Of a stretch of 13,453 bases of DNA, positions 1 to 8,167 are shown piece after piece. Each line of letters starts with the position of its first letter. Position 1 is the stretch's first letter. The notes beneath the pieces were generated by a model that saw nothing but the letters and a program-made list of their open reading frames with translations, was not told the DNA's origin and searched no databases. Origin of the DNA: CAKPSH01 sp964634355 (GTDB lineage: Bacteria > Bacillota > Clostridia > TANB77 > CAG-508); assembly GCA_964634355.1 (NCBI GenBank), contig CAZWIF010000037.1, positions 1 to 13,453 of the forward strand. The letters run 5' to 3'. The translations under genes were made by a program, and so were the position numbers.

Positions 1-6
1 ATGGAT

Positions 7-63
7 TTAATAATTCATATTAGAATTCACCCAGCAATCTTCATATGCTGTGAATTGTAACAT
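7..63 (+). repeat. 57-nt dispersed repeat, copy 1, upstream of rpsT
   Basis: The left block (7-28) and right block (47-63) recur in inverted orientation at 12662-12718. The right block, GCTGTGAATTGTAACAT, is identical over 17 bases. The left block differs by one inserted C at 16. The 18 bases between the blocks are unrelated. In this copy the centre can fold, with AATTCAC and CAGCA at 25-35 facing TGCTGTGAATT at 46-56. It ends about 37 bases before the rpsT -35 box. I infer a small interspersed repeat or a conserved upstream element; no function is shown. Confidence 0.6.
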
Positions 64-100
64 TTTATCATAAGTTATTCATAAATTTTTCAGATTTTTC

Positions 101-129
101 TTGCATTTTATTTACTTTCATGATACAAT
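101..129 (+). promoter_or_regulatory. rpsT promoter
   Basis: TTGCAT (101-106) is followed after 17 bases by TACAAT (124-129). A TG dinucleotide at 121-122 makes this an extended -10 element. This is a good sigma-A type promoter, giving a leader of about 40 nt before the rpsT start. The ribosome binding site AGAGGAGGTG lies at about 158-167. Confidence 0.75.
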
Positions 130-175
130 ATTTAGCGATATTGTTTAGACTTATTTAAGAGGAGGTGCACTTAGA

Positions 176-439
176 ATGCCAAACATAAAATCAGCTATAA
201 AAAGAACAAAAATCATTGAAAAGAAAACATTAAAAAATAACATGATTAGATCTGAATATAAAACAGCTGTTAAAAAGTTTGAAGCTGCTGTTGCGGCTGG
301 AAATGCTGAAGAAGCTCAAAAATTATACAGCGAAGCAACAAAACAAGTAGACATGGCTTGCTCAAAAGGCGTTATTGTAAAAAACACTGCAGCACGAAAA
401 AAATCTTCTATGTCTAAGAAATTAAATGCAATGAAATAA
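176..439 (+). CDS. rpsT: 30S ribosomal protein S20
   Basis: This 87-residue protein is S20, which binds 16S rRNA in the body of the small ribosomal subunit and helps its assembly. It has the typical start MPNIKSAIKRTK, a Lys/Arg-rich composition, predicted long helices with the alanine-rich AAVAAGNAEEA stretch in the middle (residues 37-47), and the characteristic NTAARKKSSMSKKLN tail. The length matches the family. The ATG is preceded at good spacing by AGGAGG. The gene is monocistronic, with its own promoter just upstream and a terminator 6 bases after the stop codon. It converges on the uracil-DNA glycosylase gene. No internal oddities were seen. Confidence 0.97.
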   Translation: MPNIKSAIKRTKIIEKKTLKNNMIRSEYKTAVKKFEAAVAAGNAEEAQKLYSEATKQVDMACSKGVIVKNTAARKKSSMSKKLNAMK

Positions 440-445
440 ATTTGT

Positions 446-475
446 AAGGGCTAAGGTCACACCTTGCCCTTTTTT
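446..475 (+). terminator. Rho-independent terminator of rpsT
   Basis: The stem AAGGGC-t-AAGGT pairs with ACCTTGCCCTT around a CAC loop (446-472), with one bulged T, and is followed by a run of T to 475. It begins 6 bases after the rpsT stop. It also abuts the stop codon of the convergent udg gene (474-476), so it may stop transcription from both sides, although the T-run on the minus strand is poor. Confidence 0.9.
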
Positions 476-1025
476 ATTTTTCTAATTCTATTTTTGCCAA
501 TTTTAGGTCATTCCAAAAATCTATCTTTTTTGTTTCGTCACGCAATAATGCTGCTGGATGCCATGTTGGAATATATGTAATACCTCTTTTCTCTATTATC
601 TTTCCTCTAGAGGCCGTTATGCCATACTCTTCTCCCAGAATATTTTTTAGGGCTATTCTTCCTAATAATACTATTACCTTTGGCTTTACTAGTATTACTT
701 GATTTCTTAAATAATTTAAGCAAGCTAACATTTCATCTGGCTCTGGATCTCTATTATTGGGAGGTCTACATTTTACTATGTTGGCTATATACACTTTCTC
801 CCTTTTTATGCCCAATCCTTCAAAAGCCTTATTCATAAGTTGCCCTGCTTTTCCAACAAAAGGTATTCCTTGTGCATCCTCATCTGCTCCTGGTCCCTCT
901 CCTATAAACATTAAATCTGCTTCTTTATTTCCTGTACCAAATACTATATTTTTTCTTCCATTACATAATTTACATTTATTACAATTTATTATTGAATTTT
1001 CTAGTTCATCCCAATTATCGTACAT
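474..1025 (-). CDS. Family 4 uracil-DNA glycosylase (Fe-S)
   Basis: This 183-residue enzyme excises uracil from DNA, the first step of base excision repair of deaminated cytosine. The family-specific GEGPGADEDAQG motif lies at residues 42-53, and the C-terminal HPAALLR motif with its His at 156 to 162. Cys15 and Cys18 (CNKC) with Cys86 and Cys102 fit the four ligands of the 4Fe-4S cluster typical of UDG families 4 and 5. The E in GEG (residue 43) and the full set of motifs favour family 4. The ATG is preceded by GGGAGAA and lies 14 bases after the stop of the S66 peptidase gene, so the two are co-transcribed. It is the last gene of its unit. Confidence 0.93.
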   Translation of the reverse strand: MYDNWDELENSIINCNKCKLCNGRKNIVFGTGNKEADLMFIGEGPGADEDAQGIPFVGKAGQLMNKAFEGLGIKREKVYIANIVKCRPPNNRDPEPDEMLACLNYLRNQVILVKPKVIVLLGRIALKNILGEEYGITASRGKIIEKRGITYIPTWHPAALLRDETKKIDFWNDLKLAKIELEK

Positions 1026-1039
1026 TTATAGTTTCTCCC

Positions 1040-1960
1040 TTATATTACACAATTTTCCAATAACTTTATTTTTATACCCTCATTTGTATCTATTCTTGCC
1101 TTTACACCTATCGGTATAACTGTTTTTCTATCAATATGACCAAAATTGTTTGATTTTATTATTGGGAAATTATATTCATCCCCTATTGTATCTAAAACTA
1201 TTTTTTCAAGAGATATTTCACTTTCATAATTTCCAATCCAAAGTCCTTTTATTTTATCAAATACTCCATTTTGTTTCATATAATATAGATAATTGCTTGC
1301 CATTCCTGCAGGAGACTCACAAGCTAATTCTTCAATGAAAAGTATTTTATCCATAAAGTTGAGCTTATATTTTCCCGCTACTAAATGAGAAACTAAGCTT
1401 AAATTTCCCCCTACTAGAGTTCCTTCTGCCTGTCCATTCTTTATTGTCTCATATTTATCTTCATCTGTTCCTAATTGCAAATCCCCATCAATAAATCTCT
1501 TAATAATTTCTTTCCTAGAGTATTTCTCGACGCCTTCTTCTGTCTCAGCAAGTGAACTAAAATTAGGTCCTTGAAATGTAACAAGTCCTGTTTTTGCATA
1601 GATTGCATTTATAATAGAAGTAGGATCACTATAACCACATATTATTTTAGGATTTTTCTTTATAACTTCATAATCTAAATAATCAAAAACCGCATTTACA
1701 TTAAATCCTCCACAAGCACAAAATATTGCTTTAACATTTTTGTCTTTAAACATTTCATTAAAATCTTCTGCTTTGTTTTTAGCTGTAGTTCCATATCCTA
1801 ATTCATCATTGTATAAATATTTTCCTAGTTTAACATTAAATCCTAAATCCTCAAAAAATTTTCTTGAGCTTTCTATTTCTCCTCTTCTCTCTTCTGGTAT
1901 TGGTGCTGAACTCCCTACTACTCCTATTATATCACCTTTTTTCAATCTTGGTGGTATCAT
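1040..1960 (-). CDS. S66 family LD-carboxypeptidase / MccF-like serine peptidase
   Basis: This 306-residue peptidase belongs to family S66, whose members either cut the L,D bond of muramoyl tetrapeptides in peptidoglycan recycling (LdcA) or detoxify peptide-nucleotide antibiotics (MccF). The nucleophile is Ser111 in GYSDPTS. Glu210 in LFIEE and His275 in NNFGHID complete the Ser-Glu-His triad. The GTLVGGNLS segment (180-188) is also typical. The GPN motif after the nucleophile region (131-133) resembles MccF-like members, so the substrate cannot be fixed from sequence. No signal peptide is seen, so it acts in the cytoplasm. A strong AAAGGAGGAA precedes the ATG. It follows pgeF and is tightly followed by udg. 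Confidence 0.9.
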   Translation of the reverse strand: MIPPRLKKGDIIGVVGSSAPIPEERRGEIESSRKFFEDLGFNVKLGKYLYNDELGYGTTAKNKAEDFNEMFKDKNVKAIFCACGGFNVNAVFDYLDYEVIKKNPKIICGYSDPTSIINAIYAKTGLVTFQGPNFSSLAETEEGVEKYSRKEIIKRFIDGDLQLGTDEDKYETIKNGQAEGTLVGGNLSLVSHLVAGKYKLNFMDKILFIEELACESPAGMASNYLYYMKQNGVFDKIKGLWIGNYESEISLEKIVLDTIGDEYNFPIIKSNNFGHIDRKTVIPIGVKARIDTNEGIKIKLLENCVI

Positions 1961-2010
1961 TTATCTTCCTCCTTTAATTTTTAATAATATTAATGTATAT
2001 TCCAATCTCT

Positions 2011-2036
2011 AGGCGGAGGCAAGCCCTGCCCCTATG
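2011..2036 (-). repeat. GC-rich 26-nt hairpin repeat, degenerate copy
   Basis: Read on the minus strand, this GC-rich island in an AT-rich spacer matches the repeat at 10958-10983 at 20 of 26 positions, sharing the core AGGGGCAGG. It lies between pgeF and the S66 peptidase gene, about 50 bases before the latter's start. The hairpin stem is mostly kept: a C-G pair near the loop is replaced by G-C, but one A-C mismatch and an outer G-T wobble are present. It looks like an older, decayed copy. Confidence 0.6.
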
Positions 2037-2092
2037 GATAAATTGCAACATTTTTATATTTTATTTAGTGTTTTAATTTCTGTTTTTTCTTA

Positions 2093-2899
2093 TCATATTA
2101 ATACTATAATTCCAGTATTTCTACCTGATAATTCTTTATCTACTCTATATGAATGGAATTTATCTGAATTACAAACTGTGCACAAACCGCAATCGATTAT
2201 ATTGTCTTCCTTTAATCCTATTTGTTGTAATATTGTTGTATTAATTAATACTGTATCAATATTATATTTTTGTTTATTTTGTTCAGTTTTGCCTTTAAAT
2301 ATTATATCATCAATATTAGATAAATACTTAAACTTTTCATAAAATTTTTCAGCTAAATCCTCATCAACCTCGAAATGGCATTTTCTTATACTTGGTCCTA
2401 TACAGCATATTATATCTTTTACATTACATCCATACTTATCCACCATGTTTTCCACAGTATTCTTAGATATCAACTTATATGTTCCCTGCCACCCAGAATG
2501 AGTATTTGCAATTACTTTTTTTACAGGGTCAAAGAACATTAAATCTATACAATCTGCAACCGAAATAGATAAAATCTTATTCTTTCTATTAGTCATAAGA
2601 GCATCTACATTCTCGAATTCTTTAGTGAATACTCCCGCTTTTTCATCATTTACACATTTCACAATATCTGTATGTGTTTGAAATGGTCGATAAACATTTT
2701 TATAGTCAATATCCAAAGCATTACATAATTTTTCATAATTATTATACGCCTTCTCCTTATCCTTATAAAAACTGTCATTACTACCAATATCTATTGGTTT
2801 AAGGCTAATAGCATGTTTTAAAACATCTTCATACTCCAATAATCTTGTAAATTGTAAATATGAGATATTATCATAATTTTTGATTGTAAAATTTTTCAT
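2093..2899 (-). CDS. pgeF: Laccase-domain purine nucleoside phosphorylase/deaminase, peptidoglycan editing factor family (YfiH/YlmD)
   Basis: This 268-residue protein belongs to the PgeF/YfiH/YlmD family (Cu-oxidase_4 domain). Characterised members act on purine nucleosides (adenosine deamination and phosphorolysis); E. coli PgeF also guards peptidoglycan composition. The zinc site is visible as His76 (QTHTD), Cys117 (SVADCIDL) and His134 (THSGWQGT). Further family signatures are IGPSIRKCHFEV (168-179) and CTVC with HSYRVD toward the C-terminus (240-254). HSGWQG replaces the commoner HAGWRG, a mild variation. The length is usual. AAAGGAGGAA precedes the ATG, which lies 39 bases after addB, so it is probably co-transcribed with it. 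Function in this organism is inferred from family only. Confidence 0.92.
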   Translation of the reverse strand: MKNFTIKNYDNISYLQFTRLLEYEDVLKHAISLKPIDIGSNDSFYKDKEKAYNNYEKLCNALDIDYKNVYRPFQTHTDIVKCVNDEKAGVFTKEFENVDALMTNRKNKILSISVADCIDLMFFDPVKKVIANTHSGWQGTYKLISKNTVENMVDKYGCNVKDIICCIGPSIRKCHFEVDEDLAEKFYEKFKYLSNIDDIIFKGKTEQNKQKYNIDTVLINTTILQQIGLKEDNIIDCGLCTVCNSDKFHSYRVDKELSGRNTGIIVLI

Positions 2900-2912
2900 A
2901 TTCCTCCTTTTC

Positions 2913-2941
2913 TAAGACAATGGGACGGGGTTTTTGTCTTA
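2913..2941 (-). repeat. Stem-loop between addB and pgeF overlapping the addB stop
   Basis: TAAGACAA pairs perfectly with TTGTCTTA (8 bp) around a 13-nt loop containing the G-rich run TGGGACGGGG as read on the plus strand. On the coding (minus) strand the left arm begins with the addB stop codon TAA, and the structure ends just before the pgeF ribosome binding site. There is no T-run, so it is not an ordinary terminator. The GC-rich loop stands out from the local AT-rich sequence and may be a dispersed repeat. Confidence 0.5.
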
Positions 2942-5900
2942 TTTAAACTGACAAATAGACTTATAACTACAATAGTCACAACCTGTCTTCTTATTTTTAT
3001 AATATGGTTTTATATCAATATTCCCCTCAAAAATTTCCTTTGATATCTCCTTTATTGTTTTTATTGTACATTGTTGTAATTTTTCAAACTCCTCAAGACT
3101 TGCACAAGAAGACCTACTTTCACTTATATTATTCTTACTATCTATATAAACAGGTACAATATCAGAAGCTCCCTTTTCAAGGTTCTTATCCATTCTTTTT
3201 ATAATATTAATATCCGATAAAATTATACCTTTCATCTTAAATTGCTTTTTTATTTGTTTTTCAATATCTTCGGCAGTAGTATTTCTATTAGCCTTAATCA
3301 CAGGCTCTATCAAATTAAAGTAAAGCACTCCTGCTGGCATAAAGTCCTCAATCTTAGTAACAGCATCTAAATAAGTCAAAAGCTGTATTTGTACCCCCGC
3401 CATAACATCATCCAAGTCAATATCCTTAATAGAAGATTTATAGTCTATTATTCTTACATATTGCCCATCACTTGTCTTCAAAACATCTATCCTATCAATC
3501 TTTCCAGTAATTTCAACCTTCTTACCATCATCTAGTTTAACATCTATGGCAGGATATCCTCCTACTTTCCCAAACTCAACCTCATGACCCCAAACCTCAA
3601 AATCACTATTCTTTATACTTTGTACAACATACTTCACAGCCTTTAGCAAAACTCTATTTAATCTAGATGTCAATGTTCTAAACTTTGCTGTACTTGTAAA
3701 AATATAATTTTTATTTAGCTTTAGCTTTTCCTCCACGATTTCTTTAACTATTCTCTCTAACTCCTCATCTGTAATTTCTTTTATATTTATACCCTCATCT
3801 TGTATCTTTCCAAAAAAACTATCTACAACGTCATGCATAAAGGTTCCAGTATCTATACTTTGAATATCAAACGTCTCTTTTTCATTAATTTTCAATACAT
3901 ATTTTAAATAAAATGAAAAAGGACATCTTCTATACTGTTCTAATCTTGAAATACTTGTAAAAATCGTATCTCCATATAACTCTTCCAAATTCTCTTTATT
4001 AACCTTTTCAGGATTATTAGTATAATTCTCGGCCTCCAATGCTTTCTCTAATTTTTCTCTCCACTCATTATCTTCATAATAAGTTTTATAGATATTAAAC
4101 CAAATAGGATTTATCACCTTTCCATCTTCAAAATCCCTTAAATTAGATAACAAATCCTCAAAAGTTGCGTTCTTATTTGTTATTATATCCTCTCTTTTTA
4201 TAATATCACTTTTTTCTATTAGATTAGAAAAAATCTTTTTTATCCTATAAATTAAAGTTGATGGTTTAAGTGTAGCCCCATCACTAGATGTTGATGAATA
4301 TGATAAAAACAACTCTTCTTCTGCCGTGGTAAAAGCCTTATAGATATTAAAGTTTTCTTCATAAATATTCTCTTTCGTGGTTCTTGCTAGTTCAATTCCT
4401 TTATCTTTTAAAACTTCTCTATCAGTATCATTTATAAATCCTTCTTCTCTATTTGCACTAGGAAATACTCCATCATTTAACCCTATTATAAATATTACTT
4501 TCGTCTTTTTACTTCTTGACCTGTTTACATCCCCAACAACCACTTGATCCATGGAAGCAGGTATTGCACCTAAATCATTTTCACTAAAAGCAATCTTCAA
4601 TATTTGAGCATACTTTTCAAAGTTTACTTCATCATCTCCAAATATCAAAACAAGTTCGTCTAATATTTCCATCAATAAATTCCATGAGGCAACATACTCT
4701 GCTTTCATCTCCTCTGAATTTTCTATCTTCTCCGCCTTATCATTTAACTTATTCTGAATATTATTCTCAATTATAAATTTGTATAGAGCTCTTGTAATTT
4801 GCTCTACTTTTTTCTTCCCATCTAAATTTTTCTTAAAGTCTAATAGAGGATTAACTACCAATTTTCTTATTCTATTTAATTCTACTTTATCCTCATTACC
4901 AACTATCCAGTCATTATTGTACCACTTATTATACTTTATCCCCCATCTTCTAGCATAATTCTCCAGTTTAAAAATTTCTTCATCTGTTATATCACAAAAT
5001 CCAAGTTTTATATAATTAATTACAGACTCAAAGTTCCAATTCTTTGCAAATATTTCTAAAATTGCTAGTATATATTTTATTAAAATGTTTTGACTTAAAT
5101 CCTTCTTTTGATCAATAAATACGGGAATATCATATTTCTCAAATATTGCTCTAACTAAACTTGAATAATTTTCTATATTCTTTGTAATTATAGATATCTC
5201 TTTATATCTTTTTCCCTCATCTCTCACTAGTTCAACTATTTTACCAGCTACATATTCTATCTCTGAATAAGGATTAGCAGACAAAAATAAATTAATATTT
5301 TTCACATCTGCATTGTATTTATTATATGGAGTTTTATAAATATTCTCCTCCAATACCTTTAATTCTTTATTCTTAAATCTATAACATTTATCTAAAAATA
5401 CTGGACATTCTATTTGTATTCCATGAGAATTTGCTAGATTAATAATCTTTGACACTGTCTTTTTACTAGTAAAAAAAATATCATTATCCTTGTTTTGACT
5501 TTCAATTAAAGAATCTGTACATACAGTAATATTAATTTGTTTTGCCACCTCTAGTAGTCTTAGCAATACTTTATACTCCTGTGGAGTAAATCCAACAAAT
5601 TCATCAATATATATAATTGTATTTTCAAACATATTTGTAAAAGGTAATTGATTTGCAAGTATTGTCAGTGAGTCATTTTCATCTAGAAATTTATTTTCTA
5701 TCCTATCTTCAAACTTCTTATATATACAACTTATATCCTGTAATTTGCTTTTTAAATATATATCTTCTTCTTTATTAATAACTTTCTCTATATCTTGAAC
5801 TCTAATAGAATGAGTTTTTAATTCTGTTATAAGTCTTGATATTATATCTACATTTTTAGCAGATTTTCCTAATAACTTTAATTCTTTTTTGCCTCTATCA

Positions 5901-6190
5901 AGAATATCATAAATAATCATAGACTTACCATATGAAGATAAATCTGTCTTAGTAACCCCTCCTACCTCATTTCTAACTCTATGTGCCATACGGTTAAAAG
6001 TTAAAACTTCAGCATTTATTACAGAATTTCCTTCAACAGCTTCTAGCAATTTTGTCTCAGCTGTAAATGAAAATTGCTCAGGCGTAATAATATATATTTT
6101 TTCTTCATTGTTTATTAAATCACTTATTTCTTTAAAAATATATTCACTTTTACCTGTTCCAGACTTCCCATAAATCAATCTTAAGCTCAT
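2939..6190 (-). CDS. addB: ATP-dependent helicase/nuclease subunit B (AddB)
   Basis: AddB is one subunit of the AddAB (RexBA) helicase-nuclease that resects double-strand breaks for RecA loading. From the chosen start the protein has 1083 residues. A Walker A motif GKSGTGKS lies at 8-15, degenerate helicase domains follow, and a C-terminal RecB-like nuclease domain has GKIDRID (896-902) and DYKSS (916-920). Cys756 (YRRCPF) with Cys1071, Cys1074 and Cys1080 (CDYC, then SIC) match the Fe-S cluster staple of AddB. An upstream ATG at 6214 would add 8 residues, but it has no ribosome binding site and lies almost at the predicted transcription start. The ATG at 6190 has AGAAGGA about 12 bases upstream and gives the family-typical MSLRLIYG start. 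addA, usually the next gene, is absent; pgeF follows. Confidence 0.95.
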   Translation of the reverse strand: MSLRLIYGKSGTGKSEYIFKEISDLINNEEKIYIITPEQFSFTAETKLLEAVEGNSVINAEVLTFNRMAHRVRNEVGGVTKTDLSSYGKSMIIYDILDRGKKELKLLGKSAKNVDIISRLITELKTHSIRVQDIEKVINKEEDIYLKSKLQDISCIYKKFEDRIENKFLDENDSLTILANQLPFTNMFENTIIYIDEFVGFTPQEYKVLLRLLEVAKQINITVCTDSLIESQNKDNDIFFTSKKTVSKIINLANSHGIQIECPVFLDKCYRFKNKELKVLEENIYKTPYNKYNADVKNINLFLSANPYSEIEYVAGKIVELVRDEGKRYKEISIITKNIENYSSLVRAIFEKYDIPVFIDQKKDLSQNILIKYILAILEIFAKNWNFESVINYIKLGFCDITDEEIFKLENYARRWGIKYNKWYNNDWIVGNEDKVELNRIRKLVVNPLLDFKKNLDGKKKVEQITRALYKFIIENNIQNKLNDKAEKIENSEEMKAEYVASWNLLMEILDELVLIFGDDEVNFEKYAQILKIAFSENDLGAIPASMDQVVVGDVNRSRSKKTKVIFIIGLNDGVFPSANREEGFINDTDREVLKDKGIELARTTKENIYEENFNIYKAFTTAEEELFLSYSSTSSDGATLKPSTLIYRIKKIFSNLIEKSDIIKREDIITNKNATFEDLLSNLRDFEDGKVINPIWFNIYKTYYEDNEWREKLEKALEAENYTNNPEKVNKENLEELYGDTIFTSISRLEQYRRCPFSFYLKYVLKINEKETFDIQSIDTGTFMHDVVDSFFGKIQDEGINIKEITDEELERIVKEIVEEKLKLNKNYIFTSTAKFRTLTSRLNRVLLKAVKYVVQSIKNSDFEVWGHEVEFGKVGGYPAIDVKLDDGKKVEITGKIDRIDVLKTSDGQYVRIIDYKSSIKDIDLDDVMAGVQIQLLTYLDAVTKIEDFMPAGVLYFNLIEPVIKANRNTTAEDIEKQIKKQFKMKGIILSDINIIKRMDKNLEKGASDIVPVYIDSKNNISESRSSCASLEEFEKLQQCTIKTIKEISKEIFEGNIDIKPYYKNKKTGCDYCSYKSICQFK

Positions 6191-6226
6191 ATTTTTTGTT
6201 AATCCTTCTTCCATTAATATGTTAAT

Positions 6227-6255
6227 ATTTTAACATATCACCTTCAATAAAACAA
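6227..6255 (-). promoter_or_regulatory. addB promoter
   Basis: On the minus strand, TTGTTT (6250-6255) and TAAAAT (6227-6232) are separated by 17 bases, with TGT just before the -10 (extended -10). A dyad, ATGTTAA-tatt-TTAACAT at 6219-6236, covers the -10 region and could be an operator or a chance AT-rich palindrome. Confidence 0.55.
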
Positions 6256-6265
6256 GTGCTCCTAC

Positions 6266-6298
6266 AAAAACGAGGAACGCCTTGCGTTCCTCGTTTTT
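6266..6298 (-). terminator. Rho-independent terminator of the LRR gene
   Basis: AAAAACGAGGAACGC (6266-6280) pairs perfectly with its complement at 6284-6298 around a CTT loop, giving a 15-bp stem that ends in T5 on either strand. It starts 6 bases after the stop of the leftward LRR gene and lies just before the addB promoter, so it separates the two transcripts. Confidence 0.92.
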
Positions 6299-6304
6299 AA
6301 CATT

Positions 6305-8092
6305 TTAAATCCCAATTACTATACATTTTAGTATTGATAAATCACTTGCCTTTATCTCTCCATCATAATTTACATCCGCTGCTTTTAAATATGCTCCTTC
6401 TAAGCTACTTAAACTCACAATATTACTTTTTACTAATGAAATATCACTTGCTCTTATTTTTCCATCTCCATTAACATCTCCTGTTACTACCAATTCGATA
6501 TTTATATTGCCTATTGATATTGCTGCAGCCGTTTTTGTTATATCACTGTCACTTGTTGTTGTAGTTCCTTCTTTTATTACGTAAGATTGATTTGATTCTA
6601 ATTCATTTTTGAAATCTTCATATAATGTTCCTGGTTCAATTCTTTTTATATATTTACCATCAATTTCATATATTTCATCTACTATTAAGTACTTTACTTC
6701 ATCATTTGTATTTCTTAAATGTTCTGCCGCAAAAGTAGTTTTGTAGCAAAGTACTATTGTTGCATCACTAAAAACATCCTCTCCTATTTCTTGTACACTC
6801 TCTGGAATATAGATATAATCCATATAATCAGACAAAAATGCATGATTTCCTAAACTTCTCACACTCTCTGGAATAACTACTGTCTCTAAATACATACAAC
6901 TATGAAATGCACATTCCCCTACAGTAGTTACACTCTCCAAAATTTCATATTCACTATCTATTTTTCCTGCAGGATATTTTATTATCTTTGTTTTATCCTT
7001 ACTATAAACTACTCCATCAACACTAGTATAAATTTCATTATCTTCTGATACCTCAATCTGTCTTAAATTATAAGCATAACAGAATGAATAACTTCCAATC
7101 TCTGTTACATATTCACTTAAATAAACTATATTTAATCCATAATTTATGAAAAATGCACAACTACCTATTCTTGTAACTGTATCTGGAACTGTATAAGTTG
7201 ATGATGTATTTCCACCCGGATAAGCTAATATTGTAGTAGCATCTTTATTAAATAATACTCCATCTATGTCGCTATAGTATTCATTATTTTCAGAAACATC
7301 TATCTCTAAAAGATTATAACAACTTGAAAAACATCTTTCTTCCCCTATATATGTTACAGTTGAAGGTATATAAGCATATGTTAATGCTGTACAATAACTA
7401 AATGCACTATCTCCTATACTTACAATTCCTTCTGGTAATTCGATTTCTGTTAATTCTCTACAAGCAGAAAGCGCAGCATCTCCTATACTTGTAACTCCCT
7501 CAAGTCCTAAATCTTCTACTCCTTCTCTTGCTGGTGGATATTGTATTAATACTGTTCTATCTTTATTGAATAATACTCCATCCTCATCCATATAATATTC
7601 ATTTGCCTCATCAACATATATACCACTTAAATAATAACAATAATAAAATGCAAAACTATCTATATTAGTCACAGTAGAAGGAATTGTAATCTCCGTTATG
7701 GTCGCACAATTAGTAAATGAATAACTTCCTATATTAGTTATTCCCTCTGCCAATATTATACTTTCCATATATTGGCAGAGATAAAATGCGTAGCTACCAA
7801 CATTTGTAACTCCCTCTTCTATTACAACTGTTTTTATATATGATGTGTATTTATACCATGGCACGTTTTTATATGTAGTCCAATTTTTCATCTTTCCTGT
7901 ACCAGTAATAGTTAGAACTCCATCACTATCTAATATTGCATTTACACTTCCATCTTCGCCTTCAGAAATATCCCATGTTAGGATAGTCTCAGCTGCATTT
8001 ACAATATTAGAAAAACATGGTATAAATGTTTGAATCATCAATAAAATGCTTAAACTAATTACAACTAATTTTAATTTTGTATTAATCGACAT
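6305..8092 (-). CDS. Secreted BspA-like leucine-rich-repeat protein with C-terminal dockerin-like domain
   Basis: The protein has 595 residues. A signal peptide is clear: Lys-containing start, hydrophobic core at residues 9-25, likely cleavage after VNAA (about 34). Residues 55-445 hold LRR_5 (BspA/Treponema pallidum type) repeats with the pattern ITIPSTVTNIDSFAFYYC. Three larger units each contain a DGV-[LV]-[FY]-[NS]-KD insert followed by YP (171-186, 277-292, 359-374). A short linker domain (about 477-535) precedes two dockerin-type calcium loops, DVNGDGKIRASD (539-550) and DVNYDGEIKASD (573-584). There is no LPXTG anchor. It is probably exported and tethered through a cohesin partner; its ligand is unknown. 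AGAAGGTG precedes the ATG. It has its own promoter and terminator. Confidence 0.88.
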   Translation of the reverse strand: MSINTKLKLVVISLSILLMIQTFIPCFSNIVNAAETILTWDISEGEDGSVNAILDSDGVLTITGTGKMKNWTTYKNVPWYKYTSYIKTVVIEEGVTNVGSYAFYLCQYMESIILAEGITNIGSYSFTNCATITEITIPSTVTNIDSFAFYYCYYLSGIYVDEANEYYMDEDGVLFNKDRTVLIQYPPAREGVEDLGLEGVTSIGDAALSACRELTEIELPEGIVSIGDSAFSYCTALTYAYIPSTVTYIGEERCFSSCYNLLEIDVSENNEYYSDIDGVLFNKDATTILAYPGGNTSSTYTVPDTVTRIGSCAFFINYGLNIVYLSEYVTEIGSYSFCYAYNLRQIEVSEDNEIYTSVDGVVYSKDKTKIIKYPAGKIDSEYEILESVTTVGECAFHSCMYLETVVIPESVRSLGNHAFLSDYMDYIYIPESVQEIGEDVFSDATIVLCYKTTFAAEHLRNTNDEVKYLIVDEIYEIDGKYIKRIEPGTLYEDFKNELESNQSYVIKEGTTTTSDSDITKTAAAISIGNINIELVVTGDVNGDGKIRASDISLVKSNIVSLSSLEGAYLKAADVNYDGEIKASDLSILKCIVIGI

Positions 8093-8138
8093 ATTCTAAC
8101 ACCTTCTTACTTTTAAATCTACTATTAGCCATAATAAA

Positions 8139-8167
8139 ATACTAACATCTTCATGTTAATTTTTCAA
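8139..8167 (-). promoter_or_regulatory. Promoter of the LRR-dockerin gene
   Basis: On the minus strand, TTGAAA (8162-8167) and TAGTAT (8139-8144) are 17 bases apart, with TGT directly before the -10 element (extended -10). The leader would be about 40 nt. The ribosome binding site AGAAGGTG lies at 8100-8107. An alternative upstream candidate within the hairpin at 8231-8292 (TTGTTC, 18 bases, TAAAAT) is weaker. Confidence 0.5.

Noticed and set aside
757..1119. Plus-strand open frame opposite udg and the S66 gene
   Set aside because: It lacks a ribosome binding site and recognisable motifs and lies antisense to well-supported genes. The other plus-strand frames between 1150 and 12574 are rejected for the same reason.
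6191..6214. Upstream ATG of addB as the true start
   Set aside because: There is no ribosome binding site, it lies almost at the predicted transcription start, and the extra 8 residues precede the family-typical MSLR start.
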